A DNA stretch of 60,000 bases from Takakia lepidozioides (lineage: Eukaryota; Streptophyta; Takakiopsida; Takakiales; Takakiaceae), in assembly GCA_030704615.1 (NCBI GenBank), contig CM060731.1:5768001-5828000 (forward strand), written 5' to 3'. Below, piece after piece: positions 35,431-46,640 of this stretch (the stretch's first letter is position 1; each line of letters starts with the position of its first letter). A model generated the notes under the pieces. That model was not told where the DNA came from, ran no database searches, and saw only the letters and a program-made list of their open reading frames with translations. The translations under genes were made by a program, and so were the position numbers.

Positions 35431-38274
35431 TTATGAAGCCACATTTTTTCCCAAAAAAACAGTAGAGTTTTCCAGTATGACATTGCACCTGTACACAACT
35501 CGCATCATGGCCCACTCTCCTCCAACCTGACTGTCAAAGTCGTTGGACCGTAAAATGTTACCATCTTTGGAGAACTCTCGGAAAAAACAGTATCTCCAAG
35601 TGAGACCTCTCCACTTCCTTATGTATGCCTCCAATGACATTTGGGGAGGGGAAACAATCGAAATGTTCAGGTCCTTCAAAGTCTGATCCAGCACAATGAC
35701 GGCGGCGCGCTTTTCGAGCTGCAAATTGTATATTTGTTAGAATTGCAAATAAGATACTCATCACATACTTGAAGAAAAGAAAACGATATATTTGAATACA
35801 CACCTGACTCCAAAATGTAGCCTTGTGGAGCCAGTTATCAAACACCAAATCACTGATTCCTTCCACCTTTGTGCCAGGCTGTATGGTGCTCTTTGGGAAC
35901 TGATTCAAGTCCTTTACTGTTTGATCTAAGTTCCATATCTCCAGCCACCTTATTTTTGTTTGTGGGTCGACCATCGATATGGCCAGCCGGTGCAATTTCT
36001 CCTGCTGCACATGCTTGTCATAGTGTGTTTTGATCTGTTGAAGGAACTCAGAACCAAGTCCAGGATCTACTATTCTAAGCTGCTTTCCGAAGGCGGACAT
36101 TAATTTGGTTCTTCGCATTTCAAACTCCTTCTTTATTGCAGCTTCCACACCCTTTGATGTCCTTAGTTCCTCTGGCGTAGTGCGGTAATATTCGGATTTT
36201 CCCTTCTCAGCTGCCTCTGTCAATTCTTGCTGCATTGATTCAAGTAGTGATTAGCACCGAAGGGACTACAAACATGTATTCGAAAAGTAAACTGAATACA
36301 GACTCGGGCTTACCGCATACATGTACTCCAGAAACGCCTCTCGTGTCAAAGAATACCAAGTGCCTGCAGCTCTTCCTGTTTCGCACTTCTTGATTATATT
36401 GGGTGGGAGTACTGTCCGAAAATCATCTAGCTTCATCAGACCAATCCTCTGAATTCGGAATAGTGTGTGGACCAAGCTTGTTGTCACATGCGATTTCTCT
36501 GTCGATCTGCAAAAACATTGGAAACATTGCATTCGTTAACACTGTTTTTTGGGGATTAATAAGACACTACAGAGGGAATGAATCTCCTGGATGACTTACT
36601 TGTTCACGTCATACATAGCTGTAAGAAGCCTAGCGATGTCGTTTCCAGGATCCAAAACCATTGTCTCCACAGCAACATGCTTGTCTTTGTCTTTCGCATG
36701 GTGTTTCTGAATGTATCCCATCCATGCCAACAATCGGTGGTTGCCGTCCCAGACGTAGAACATGTGGTTGCAGAATTGATGGGTGTTCTTTCCCATCATG
36801 AGGCCCAGCTCGAACTCCTCATTGGCATCTTTCCAGCACTCATCCCAGTTATCACTGATCTCTGGAGACACTAATGTGCTTTTCCCATTTATATCCATCA
36901 GTGACACATAAAAAACTTGTGCACCAAGTCTATATCCATGCACAACATCACTCTCCAATTTTGTTATGTCATGGGAAAGAGGTGGACGCACAACAGGCAT
37001 AGATATCATCCGGCACAGAGGGATGTCCAGACGCCCTCCAGATACGAGCATGTCCATTATAACCTCCTGAGAATTTACCTTCTGGAATGACATGAGTTCT
37101 TTCACCTTGTCAAGGTAGTGCACTTCAGATTCATCTGCTTCATTTGTATTCTCTGAGCTTTTTCCGGACTCGTCCCCATCTCCAGATCATTTCCCCTCTG
37201 ATCCTGTAGGCTTGGACCTCACAGTTTTCTGCACGATGCCATTCAATTCTGACTGAGTAATTTGCAAATAGTGAACGGCGGTAACGACCATCACTTTGTC
37301 TCCAAGAAACTCACTATGAATGGTGTGAAACAATTCAGCACAATCTACACAAGCAAAGCTGATCCTGCCGTATTCAAAACAAAAGCGAGAGCGATAGCGA
37401 ATGGCGTTAACGACAATCACAAAAGATAAGGACCTGCCGGATCGGTGTTGTGTAATGACATCTATGTGTAAGTGATTGGCGGCAACGACATTCAGTATAG
37501 TTTAGGGCGGACAATAAGTGCAGATTATTCAGATTGACTCCATTGTGATTACTGTCGCCAGCATGGGAAGAGGAATGACTGCTTGAAAGGCAATCAGACA
37601 GACTGTATGATCTGAACAACGATGATTGAGGGTATGCCGACCCTCACTCTCTCTTTAAACACATAGGTACATAAATCTCATGAGGAGAATCGAATGGCGT
37701 TAACGACGCTCGCAATTCAGTAGACTTCAATCACATGTTCCTGCTAAAGAAGGGAAGAAAAAGGACTGCTTGAAAGGCAATCAAACAGACTGTATGATCT
37801 GAACAACAGTGAATGACGGTACCGTCAGTCACCCACTCATTGTGCGGTAAACCCTTAGCAGAGGAGTAGAAAGCAAATCACCGTTGTGATGGTCGGTAGC
37901 AACAATCCCTGTCTGGGACATTCCACTCAATCTCTACGCAGATCTTCAACAATGAAATGTAAGTTAGAGAAAACTTACTGGCGCCTTCTTAGGTTTTGAA
38001 ATTGGATCCCCTTCTGCAGCTTTCCTCTTCCTCTCACATCTGCTGGAATTTCTGTCTGCTCTAGGGTTTCTGGACCTTCTCCCGGTTCAGCGTTCCTCTT
38101 GCTTCCACCTCCTTCAGTGTCCCTGCGAGTCATCTCTGCATCCACAGGCTGGCGTACTCTTATCGCCGACTGTGTCACAGCCGCTGCCTCAGTCTCCGTC
38201 TGCTCTTGTGAATCAGTCTCCGCGTTCACCTGCTGCCTTGGCCCTGTGTTCTCCAACAAACGACGCCTCGTCAT
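35431..38274 (-). CDS. unknown family protein with ParB/sulfiredoxin-like DGNHR motif and C-terminal CFFREF block
   Basis: Exons: 38274-37979, then probably 37150ish-36600, 36506-36314, 36229-35804 and 35718-35431 (stop). Introns 2-4 have clean GT-AG borders and keep frame. Exon 1 is a basic/acidic low-complexity N-terminus (MTRRRLLENT). Exon 2 has VPLCRM-like text (IPLCRMISMPVVRPPLSHDI), HGYRLGAQVFYVSL and MFYVWDGNHRLLAW; the order RPP, L--L, G, then (V/F)-DGxHR--A is that of ParB/sulfiredoxin-fold proteins. Exons 3-4 are helical and charged (EFEMRRTKLMSAFGKQLRIV). Exon 5 ends WRYCFFREFSKDGNILRSND and MMRVVYRCNVILENS. The start of exon 2 is uncertain: the open frame continues upstream to 37420 but is cut by a TGA at 37187-37189 in an acidic linker. 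I do not recognise the family and give no function. Confidence 0.65.
37271..37832 (-). repeat. palindrome array B, intron 1
   Basis: Clear copies lie at 37271-37294, 37397-37420, 37472-37495, 37690-37713 and 37809-37832. Weaker ones are near 37545, 37624-37649 and 37886-37909. On the gene strand the consensus is close to GTGAnTGTCGTTnACG plus the inverted half. The 37809 copy has changed arms but is still nearly palindromic around GGTACC. Copies 37624 and 37809 lie in two repeats sharing GACTGCTTGAAAGGCAATCA and CTGTATGATCTGAACAAC (period about 185 bp). Confidence 0.82.
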
Positions 38275-39042
38275 TTGCTCTCTTGCTCTGCGTCTCTCTA
38301 AGGGCAGTAAATAAAGAGACTCTCTCTCGTTCGGATTGTAGAAAGAACCCTCTCCATCTTGACTCCCCTTTCATCTCTAAGGCGCGAAAAGTAGAAAACT
38401 CAGTGACTCCCGATTTCTTTGCGGGATTGCCTACTTTTTGCTTGTCTTCTAAGCATCGGATTCCCTCTCGCGTGACTCGTTATATACATAGTCGTTCCCT
38501 TATTAGTGCACATGGCATGCAATTAGTGTAACAGCTGTTCGTATTCGTTATGGATGTCTTGACGTGTGTCGCCCAAAATAAACGGCGTCTTCTGTATTAG
38601 AACGGTTGTCAATATTTAAAAATAACAGCATCCCAGAATCTTGGCGTACGGTCTTACACAAATAAATGTAAATAACAAGAGTTTGATGACAATTTTGGAA
38701 TATCCTACCCTAGGTCATCCGTGTTCGCCAACCCCACATTCGTTTCACATTTGGAACTTTCCAAGTGCGCATGATAAGTTAGTAGTTTAAGATACATTTA
38801 CTTAATCTGCAATCCTATCCTCAAATCCTGTGAGCATGCTTCCAGGAAGTCGGCTTTTGTTTTGGGTATTGATGAGGTTTCTGATTAACGGTTTAACAGC
38901 AAGCGCCGACCTCTAGCTCCTAGGATACTCTGACCACTGGGCCCCACAAGAAAGTAATTAACATGGACGTTGCAGATCTGGAAAGATAACTACATATGCA
39001 CATCGTGTCCTGAGCTTCCTCCGCCTATCCTCTGCTCATTCT
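38275..39042. promoter_or_regulatory. upstream region of the DGNHR gene
   Basis: Presumed promoter and 5' leader of the minus-strand gene. It is AT-richer beyond 38,560. No palindrome copies were found here. Confidence 0.35.
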
Positions 39043-39493
39043 TCAACTGTGTTCTGGAGACATCATAAACCGATTTACACTAGATCTCTGCGATAGCAAG
39101 GTATAAACATACGCGAGGAAGGAAGATGGCTTCCTCTGAAGCGGAGTTTCTTCTCTGATGACAACCAGTGCCATTCTCTCCAGGAAATCCTTGACCAATG
39201 GATTTGCAATTGTTCTGGAACATTTCTTGGCTACCCTTTTCAGCTGCAAAATGGCTCAATCTTTTGGAGAAGAGGTGGAACAGCTTAAGGGAAGTTGTTG
39301 AAAACCTTTCCAAAACCGTGATGAGACGGCGCATATCAGCCATGGAGAGTGCGTCCTGGTCGATACAGAGTACTTGTAGAGCCTCGGCGAAAGTCCCTTG
39401 GTCAATTGTGCCGCCCGGGACTGCTGCTCTTATCGGTCCGGTTGAAGACACCGGGAGGTGGTGGTGAAAAAAGACAGACGTCCTCCACTCCAA
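39043..39493 (-). CDS. two-exon ORF, unknown
   Basis: Exon 39493-39317 (MEWRTSVFFHHHLP, TFAEALQVLCIDQDALSMAD) can join in phase to exon 39243-39043 (LKRVAKKCSRTIANPLVKDF, ERMALVVIREETPLQRKP, stop) across a 73-bp GT-AG intron, giving 125 residues. The text looks like real protein, but I do not recognise the family. It could be a gene fragment, since the region to its right is decayed. Confidence 0.35.
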
Positions 39494-40685
39494 TCGTTGA
39501 GCTTTTCGGATTCGTTCCGATGATTACATAAGTGAAATTCCAAATCCAGTCCTTCACTACTGTGTTTGGAGAAGCTTGTGAGACGAGATTTGTAGTGTCA
39601 TTTCCAATTGCGGGCTATGGTGAGAATGGCTGGATTCAAATGAGTTGCGGGAATTGATTGGGAATCTTTTAAGCAGGTGCCTTGAAGTTCTTGCCAGAGA
39701 CTTGTTGATTTGATGGGCGATATCCTATTCGAGCTGCCTCTTTCCTCCGCGAGTTGGAGGTGTAACAATCATGATGCATGAATGGACATGAAACCGACGG
39801 GCACCCCGTGTGGCAGAACAAAACAGTCCAATATGCATAATGATGACAAGCTTGTTTTCCAGGAGGACAGTTTGCAAGGACACCTTAGGTGTGATAATTT
39901 GAATTGCAGACCTTTTCTTCAGTCTGGGGTTCATAATCAAAGCGAATGGGGAGGGTCTGGCGAAAATCCATTTCAGCCTGGACTGCCCCCCACCGGGCAA
40001 CCACTTTCGTCTGCAAATTCTTCAAACTTGTGTCATCATGCTTGCGCTCTGTCGGAGCAAGAATACTATGTTGTCCCCGTTTGAAAAAATGACAAGAGCT
40101 TGTGGGCTTTCGGATTTCCTAACCCTCCTGTCTTAAAGGTGGATACAGGGAGAGTGTTGAGACAGTATCGAGGTTGATTAAACTAGGATTCGGGAGAAAC
40201 CCATCCGCAACAACCATCTGCAATGCTCTTGGCGCAAGCAGTCCTTCTTGGAAGCCATATTTTGAGTGAAGGGAATTCTGTGGGGACTAAACTTTGACAG
40301 CTGCAGCATTGGAACGGGTCAATGGATCATTTCTCCACTTTAAGTTCACCTAACATTGGCATCAGATCAATGCATTGAGAATGGCCCTGGGATCAGAGGC
40401 TACAGAACATAGACACATTTTGGAATTGAAACAGAGTGAGCAATACAGTCCATCCAGGACAATGTAGTTCCGATGTCAAGATGCCAATCAAAGTTTTTTT
40501 TTTCAAAATGTCGACTGTTGGGGAGGGCAGTGGGGTAGCCTCGTGAAGCGGATGCAGAAGACTGGGGAATTGCAGAACTGTTTTCTTATGTTGATCATGT
40601 GAAACGAGTGAAGGAGTGGACGACAATGGCTTGTCATGTCTACGATCCATGTACCAACGAGTTATGACAAATTGCAGTTTGTGAC
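39494..40685. other. unassigned, partly open region
   Basis: A plus-strand open frame at 39782-40084 has no recognisable motif. Nothing else is supported. Confidence 0.3.
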
Positions 40686-41960
40686 ATGCAATCCGAGGAT
40701 ACGAATCCCAGAAGCTCATGTGGAAATTCCCTCATACGTGTCATGGCTGCCATCTCCAATTTCGCAGGTTTCATGGCGGATAGTGTCAAGCAAATTTCAA
40801 TGTTGTTCGTATTGTCTTCGGATCGGGCGACCCAAAGTGCATATGCCAGGAAGAGAGCGTACATGTCTATTCCATTGGACCAATCTCTGGAAAAACATAC
40901 AAGTCGGACATCAAACCAGAATGCAGACTCAGCACACGTAAATTTGTGCAAAGAGTACAAAGATGCTAGAACAATGAAGGAGGCGACACTGTTCCAGACA
41001 TTCGTGCGTGGTGGTTCTCTTCTGGAGCTGCAATCACTTGGAGTATGAGAGCATTGGAAGATTGGCTAGCGTTTTTGCACTTCCGTATAGACAGTGGGGA
41101 GCAGCCATGTCAATTGGTACGAGGCTTATATTTTTGTTTTATTCATACATTTGCTTTCCATTTTATTGTGTCCTCGCTTTCCTTTATGTTGTTTTCTTTT
41201 CACTATTTTGAAGTGTGGTTCTGCCACTTTGCAGAACATGTCCATTGAGGAAAGGCAGACATGTCATCTTGTAATTTGGCAGAAACTTGCACAACGCATG
41301 GTTACAACAGCAGTCTGGGAAAACGAGGTCGAGGATTGTATGTGGCAACAACAGATGATTTGATACGTGTCTTGCCCCCAAACCCGATACCGTGATTTCT
41401 TACGAGGTGGGGTGGTGGCAAGGGTCCGACAAATGAAGTTGATGTTGTGTGCTGCAAACAGATCTGGGGATCCAATCAAGATAGCACGGGCGGTGAGCAT
41501 GTATGCCCAGGGAACGCCACTTGTTTCTAGAGTTCCACATCTTGAAGGGGATGAGAGATTCGGCTCCTGTAAGAGGAAATTGAACACTCCACCTGGTTCG
41601 GATTCAGATTCCCACAGGGCAGACCGTGATAACTTCTCGAAGCCTCGTGTTCCCCTGCATGACAGCTCCATGTCCGGAACCTCCATTGTGGAGGAACTTC
41701 CAACACGACGGCATGTTCCAGCATCAAACAGTGCCACTGAAATGGTGCAGGAGAGAAACAACCCCCTTGATGTGCTTGAGTCCGCATGCCCCGACCACGT
41801 TTGGCACATAGAACGCACAAGTGTAGGGTCTCGTGTGAAATGTACAACGATCACGGCAACTAATTTCGAGAAGTGCACTTCATCTATATCCAGAGGTGGT
41901 GCCCGAACTCCTGCTCCGATTTTTTTCACGGGCTTGATGCGTCCATACGGTCAACCATGA
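40686..41960 (+). pseudogene. decayed multi-exon coding-like region, unknown
   Basis: Open stretches follow each other: KEYKDARTMKEATLFQTFVR (to 41048), ALEDWLAFLHFRIDSGEQPC (41045-41116), an in-phase GT-AG intron 41117-41234, then MSIEERQTCHLVIWQKLAQR and VTTAVWENEVEDCMW to a TGA at 41360. The same frame reopens for 197 codons to 41960. The frame change near 41,043 and the TGA suggest decay of a gene or transposase. I do not recognise the family. Confidence 0.35.
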
Positions 41961-42464
41961 ATTACGACATAAGTATTGATGCGTCGTTCACTACGCACAT
42001 TGCAGCCACGACTTGATGCCCAAGCTCGCAATCACATTGCAAAGGAGGCATTTCGCGCCGATCTACTTGCAGAATTTGTGCCAGAGCATGTGCCCGATGT
42101 GACCAGTTGGTTCCCCCAGCAACACGTAGATGAGATGCGTAGGGTCGAGGGGTATCGTAGGTGTCGTAGGCGTTATGGCCGGCAACGAGCAGGCCCACCC
42201 CCCCCCCCCCCCCTCCAGTTTCCTCAGGCGGTCCCCTGATTGTGGCCCCCCCCCCCTCTGTTTCTTTGCCTAATCCACCTCCGGTTGTACCTGATCCGGA
42301 CGTTGTTGGGTTGTTGGCTAATGACAAGGGCCTCGGTGGTAGGCCTGCTGTCCTCTGCGTAATCGGCCATCCCTGCCGATTCTCCCTTGGTGGCCGATTC
42401 GGCCGGAGAGTTAGGCAGAGAAAGTGGCAGAATCTGCCAAACCTACTTTTAACGTGAGCTGTCC
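41961..42464. other. C-run and spacer
   Basis: An 87-codon plus frame (41976-42239) ends in a poly-C stretch coding for Pro. Two C-runs lie at 42197-42213 and 42247-42256. No family recognised. Confidence 0.35.
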
Positions 42465-42650
42465 CTCCATGTGGCTTCCCTTACAGTGAACGTGCTCCTC
42501 CATGTGGCTTCCCTTACAGTGAACGTGCTCGCGTGAGCACAATCCACGATAATAAGTTCTACCCCATGGCATTAGGTCTTCAGCCTTCCTTTGTACTAGA
42601 GAAGTTCTACCCCACGGCATTAGGTCTTCAGCCTTCCTTTGTACTAGAGA
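42465..42650. repeat. two adjacent tandem duplications
   Basis: A 33-bp unit (CTCCATGTGGCTTCCCTTAC...) occurs at 42465 and 42498. A 49-bp unit (AGTTCTACCCCAYGGCATTA...) occurs at 42554 and 42603. Both pairs are nearly identical. Confidence 0.9.
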
Positions 42651-42653
42651 ACG

Positions 42654-42757
42654 GGCCGGGTAGGGCAAATTCTGCCCTGTAATAAAAGCGGCACTGCGCG
42701 AGGCTGGTAGGTCGAGCCCTGTGGCCGCTTCCAGGGCAGAGTCGGCCCTACCCGGCC
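42654..42757. repeat. inverted repeat, 26-bp arms
   Basis: The arms 42654-42679 and 42732-42757 both read GGCCGGGTAGGGC then TCTGCCCTG when oriented, with four mismatches and a 52-nt loop. It could be a small MITE. Confidence 0.7.
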
Positions 42758-42873
42758 TTCGCTGGTCTTGAAAGGAGGTTGTGGAGTACTCTCGTTGCTA
42801 CTTGGCGCAATTTGATTGGGGTTGAATTGTCGCATATGGAAGCCCATATTGAGAACCCAGTGGAGGATATAAC

Positions 42874-43224
42874 TTAGATCAAAAGGATTGTCATAGGAAG
42901 TTTCCTGCTAGTGGTGCTTCTACTCTGATTGTGTAGCCTCCGCAAGGTGTCACTGAACCCTAAGCACTTAGTGTACTTATGATTGCCCTTCAAGGGATTG
43001 ACTTTAGCATGCTGGCAGTCTAAGAAGCTTTCACCCTTTCCACATTTGTTTTCTTGGGATTGAAAGCCTTTAAAACTAACATCAAAGCTCCAATCACCTG
43101 TCCCAAGAGACTGTTCTTCATAGCACTCCAACAGCAACCTCTTCCAAATCTCAAGGGGTGTTCTCGAAAGCCTCGCCAAACACTCAGTGATCAGGTTTGA
43201 GAAAGTGTTCAATGACTGACTCAA
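42874..43224 (-). CDS. unassigned 116-codon ORF downstream of eIF1
   Basis: Open from a start-like codon to a stop, with protein-like composition (SNLITECLARLSRTPLEIWK, then LECYEEQ and CGKGESFLDC). No family recognised. It could be a retroelement fragment or chance. Confidence 0.25.
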   Translation of the reverse strand: MSQSLNTFSNLITECLARLSRTPLEIWKRLLLECYEEQSLGTGDWSFDVSFKGFQSQENKCGKGESFLDCQHAKVNPLKGNHKYTKCLGFSDTLRRLHNQSRSTTSRKLPMTILLI

Positions 43225-43752
43225 AGAGGACCTGACTCATCCATAATAGCAAGCAATCCAAAAACCAATGCAACCATCCATTTCATTACACCTTTCCCAG
43301 ACTTCAAATAGAACGACTCTGTCAATAAGGAACTCCCATCTGCCTACCAAGTCATCCTTTCTACAAAATTACTACCTTCTACAGATAAAACATTACAAAC
43401 TTCACGCTGCAAAGAAGGCAATCAACAATGTGGCCCGATGCCCTCTGAATGGAAGGGCTGTGTAAGAAATTGAGCATTACCACTTTGCTTGTTCATCAAA
43501 TTAGTGCCAAATCCAATCATGAGCAAATATAGAGAAGAGTATCAGCTGGAAGGAACTGGGGACATCTACCCCACCCCCCTCTACATATGAGCCCTTCCAA
43601 CACTTGTTTCTGCTGAGGCTGCTGCTACAAACCACCCACATCCCGCAGTGATGTCTCTAGTGACAAATATGGGAGGTAGTCAGATCAACCTCCTGTTTGG
43701 CCTGGCCACCACCTGGATGCTGAGATACACAACTGCGTTGAAAATATTGGGC

Positions 43753-46185
43753 TTAAAACCCATGGATCTTGATCAGATCCTTCTTAACAACACCAGCCTG
43801 TGTCCACAAAACAGACACAAATGTGAGAGAGACAACAACGTGAACAGCTACACAGAACCTTGAGAAAGTCACAACACACACGGCAGCATTCAACAGTGAT
43901 CAACTATGTCCTCATCTTCCATCCAGGAAGTAAACAGTTCTAACTGACAAATTCATGCCGTGAGATGAGGACATGGAAAACCAATGCTCACCTGTACGAG
44001 AAACTGTGAAACATTCTTGCGCTGGTCGCCCTGAAGCTGTATCACCTGTATTACATCCAGCATGCAAATCACATCAGCATACCTCTACAAGACAGGTGGT
44101 GGAAGACGTCTTCACCAACAAGGCCCCCACAGAGCGCACATTCCATCCTCCCAATTAATGAAATGGGAGCACATTCCATCCCAATTAATCGCTTCTCTAC
44201 CCTACTTGGACCAAATGATAGTTGAGACCCAGATGGACCTCAAGAAAAATCATGCTACTGCTAGAAAAGTGATTCAACCATCTTTGCATACATGGCTGAG
44301 GTTTGATTGCAGTTTGACACGGACATGTACCACCTACCACAAGACAGTGGTGACTTTTGTGTTGAAGTTTTTCAGAGTGGCAGCTGCAGCTATACAGATA
44401 AACCAAGTTTCAAGAGCAAGAAAAATGGAAGAGACATACCTGACCCAGCTCAGGGTCTTGCACAACTGTCCCGTTGCAACAAAATTCCTGCACGTACCAA
44501 GTAGCTACAAATGAGATGTAGTGTAGCATATAAAGTCAAGCCAAGTACACCCCATGCTATGGGAAATCCATACTACGGCCCCATAGCTAGGCGCGGTGAC
44601 AGTCGCTAGAATATGCAATGTCTCTGAACTGCCAATGGTTAGCGAGAGAGTCATGAATCTACCCAACACCACAACAGATCAAACAAATTCCACATCCAAA
44701 GAGTAAGTTGGTGAAGGAAGCTGACCACAGCTCAGGCGGATAGAAATTTAGGTTAAATCCATAACAACCCCATATTCCAAAACTTCACCTTATTAAATCC
44801 AGTGAAGAATCAAAGGCATGCCCTGACTAGAAATAATGGACTGAAATGATAGTCTTTTGACCCTGCCCCTCACTCCTCAGCATTCGCCTCTGCAGGAGCT
44901 CACAAGCCATTAAGGAACAAATCCAGATGCAAGTAGTCCAAACCTTCTTGAAATCCTTTAGAATTTTGTTGTAGTTGAACTCCTTTTTCAGCCCCTGCAC
45001 AGTTGTTAAACTCTTTCTTCCGTTGCGCTGCTGTACCCGGACATGTACATAGTCTTTCGACCCTGCCCCTGAGTCCTCAGCATTCGCCTCTGCGAACGGA
45101 TCTGATTTCCAACACCCCATGAACTCATCAGGGAAAGAGTACAGATCAGCTAGGCCAACCACACAATCGAAGTGATATCCTGACTTCCTGGACAATCCCA
45201 ACAAGACATCCAATAGGGAAGCGTAGTGGCATGAATGAGTTCCGAGTAAGATGGAATATATCCATCCATTTACTTGAACCTCAATATGCTAAAAAAGAAT
45301 TCATTCAGAACTTGTGAGGCCCCTGTACCCAACCCACTTCCCTGGAGCCAAAATGGAAAGAATCACACAATGAAAACCCCAGATCTAGCCTATCCGATCT
45401 ATTATACACGATGCAGAGAGTCAAGTGCCCAAGACGAGCTTTGATTCATAAAAGAAAGCCTTTCCTAGTGCACATGACAACCCACATCTGGGGCCCCGCT
45501 AAAAACACTTGATAATCTGGGCGATCCTTGAGAAAATAAAAAGTTCAACCTCAACGAATCTGCAACTGCCAACGTCAGGCAGCACATAACATCTTCGAGA
45601 ACCATGCAAAACAACGAAGATCTAGACATTACACCCTCTACCCCAAACAACAGATTGACTTTGACTTTATTCACTGGGGTTTCGCAGATGGGTTGATGAT
45701 TCATGATTCTAGAGCCTTCCGGACGCCGAGTGCACCCCGTACGATATTGCCATTCCAAAAGTGTACTCGATCAGACTAAGCAAGGGAGGTCAAAAATCAC
45801 ACCTTCCTACCTAAGCTTAACCTATTACTGATCAGCCGCACACAGATCTAGCATTTCAATAAGTCTCTGCCACCACAACAAGTCTCTCCCAATTTCTTTC
45901 TCCACCTTCAGAAAAGTTTCCACAGACTTGAAGCCCTGCATCCCCAGTTCTCTGCACGACTTACGGTGCAACCAAACATCTAAGACTGACCCAAAACACT
46001 CAAGCCTACTCCCCAACATCTACAGTTCACAATACCAGGGCAGATCGGCAGTAAAGCTTTCTCCTGAACACGTCTACGCAAGAACCAAAGGATGCCCTCA
46101 GATGCAACCCCACAAACAAGAACAAACCGGCATAGTGAGAAAGCGTACCAAAGGCGCCAGGGATCTGAATATCGAGATCTGACAT
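43753..46185 (-). CDS. SUI1: translation initiation factor eIF1 (SUI1), complete
   Basis: eIF1 binds the 40S ribosomal subunit and guards start-codon choice. Five exons: 46185-46149, 45101-44944, 44487-44440, 44045-43992 and 43797-43753. They sum to 342 nt (113 aa), the family's normal length, with all GT-AG introns. Exon 1 gives MSDLDIQIPGAFG; then DPFAEANAEDSGAGSKDYVH, VRVQQRNGRKSLTTVQGL, KKEFNYNKILKDFKK, EFCCNGTVVQDPELGQ, VIQLQGDQRKNVSQFLVQ and AGVVKKDLIKIHGF. The conserved basic NGRKSLTTVQG loop and the GDQR block are intact. Its last exon and 3' region exist as a second, broken copy at 34.2-34.7 kb. Confidence 0.97.
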
Positions 46186-46640
46186 GAACCTGAATTGAGA
46201 GCACACAACCCAACTATCTGACAACTTGGCGCCTTGCCTTCTTTTCACAACCACAACACGGCCGTTCAGCAAACCCTCGCAAGACCCGCTCAAGAGAACA
46301 CAAAGACGACGAGATTCTGGGCAGATAAAGACGGAGAGACAACACACAGGCTGTTGGACGGTGCCTGAGGATGGATGCGAGACAGAGAGAAGAGAGAGAG
46401 TGTGTGTGTGTATGCGCGAAGAGCGAGGAAGAAGAAGTGGTGGCAACGGTTCCCTTCGGCGCTGCTATCCCTGCCCCCTTTCCACGGGGCAGTTTTGACG
46501 TTTCTTTTCATTTTTATTATTACTTTTCGAAAATCAAACAATCGGGGTTATTTCGGGGTTATTTCTAGTAGAAGTAATCACGAGTCGTGTTGGGGACAAG
46601 ATCTCACAGTAAGTTCGGCTTAATGTGGATGAATGACATT
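46186..46640 (-). promoter_or_regulatory. 5' leader and promoter of eIF1
   Basis: Purine/pyrimidine-rich: a GAGAGAGAGTGTGTGTGT tract at about 46,390-46,412 (CT/AC-rich on the gene strand) fits the 5' leaders of strongly expressed plant translation genes. The exact start site cannot be read. Confidence 0.4.
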
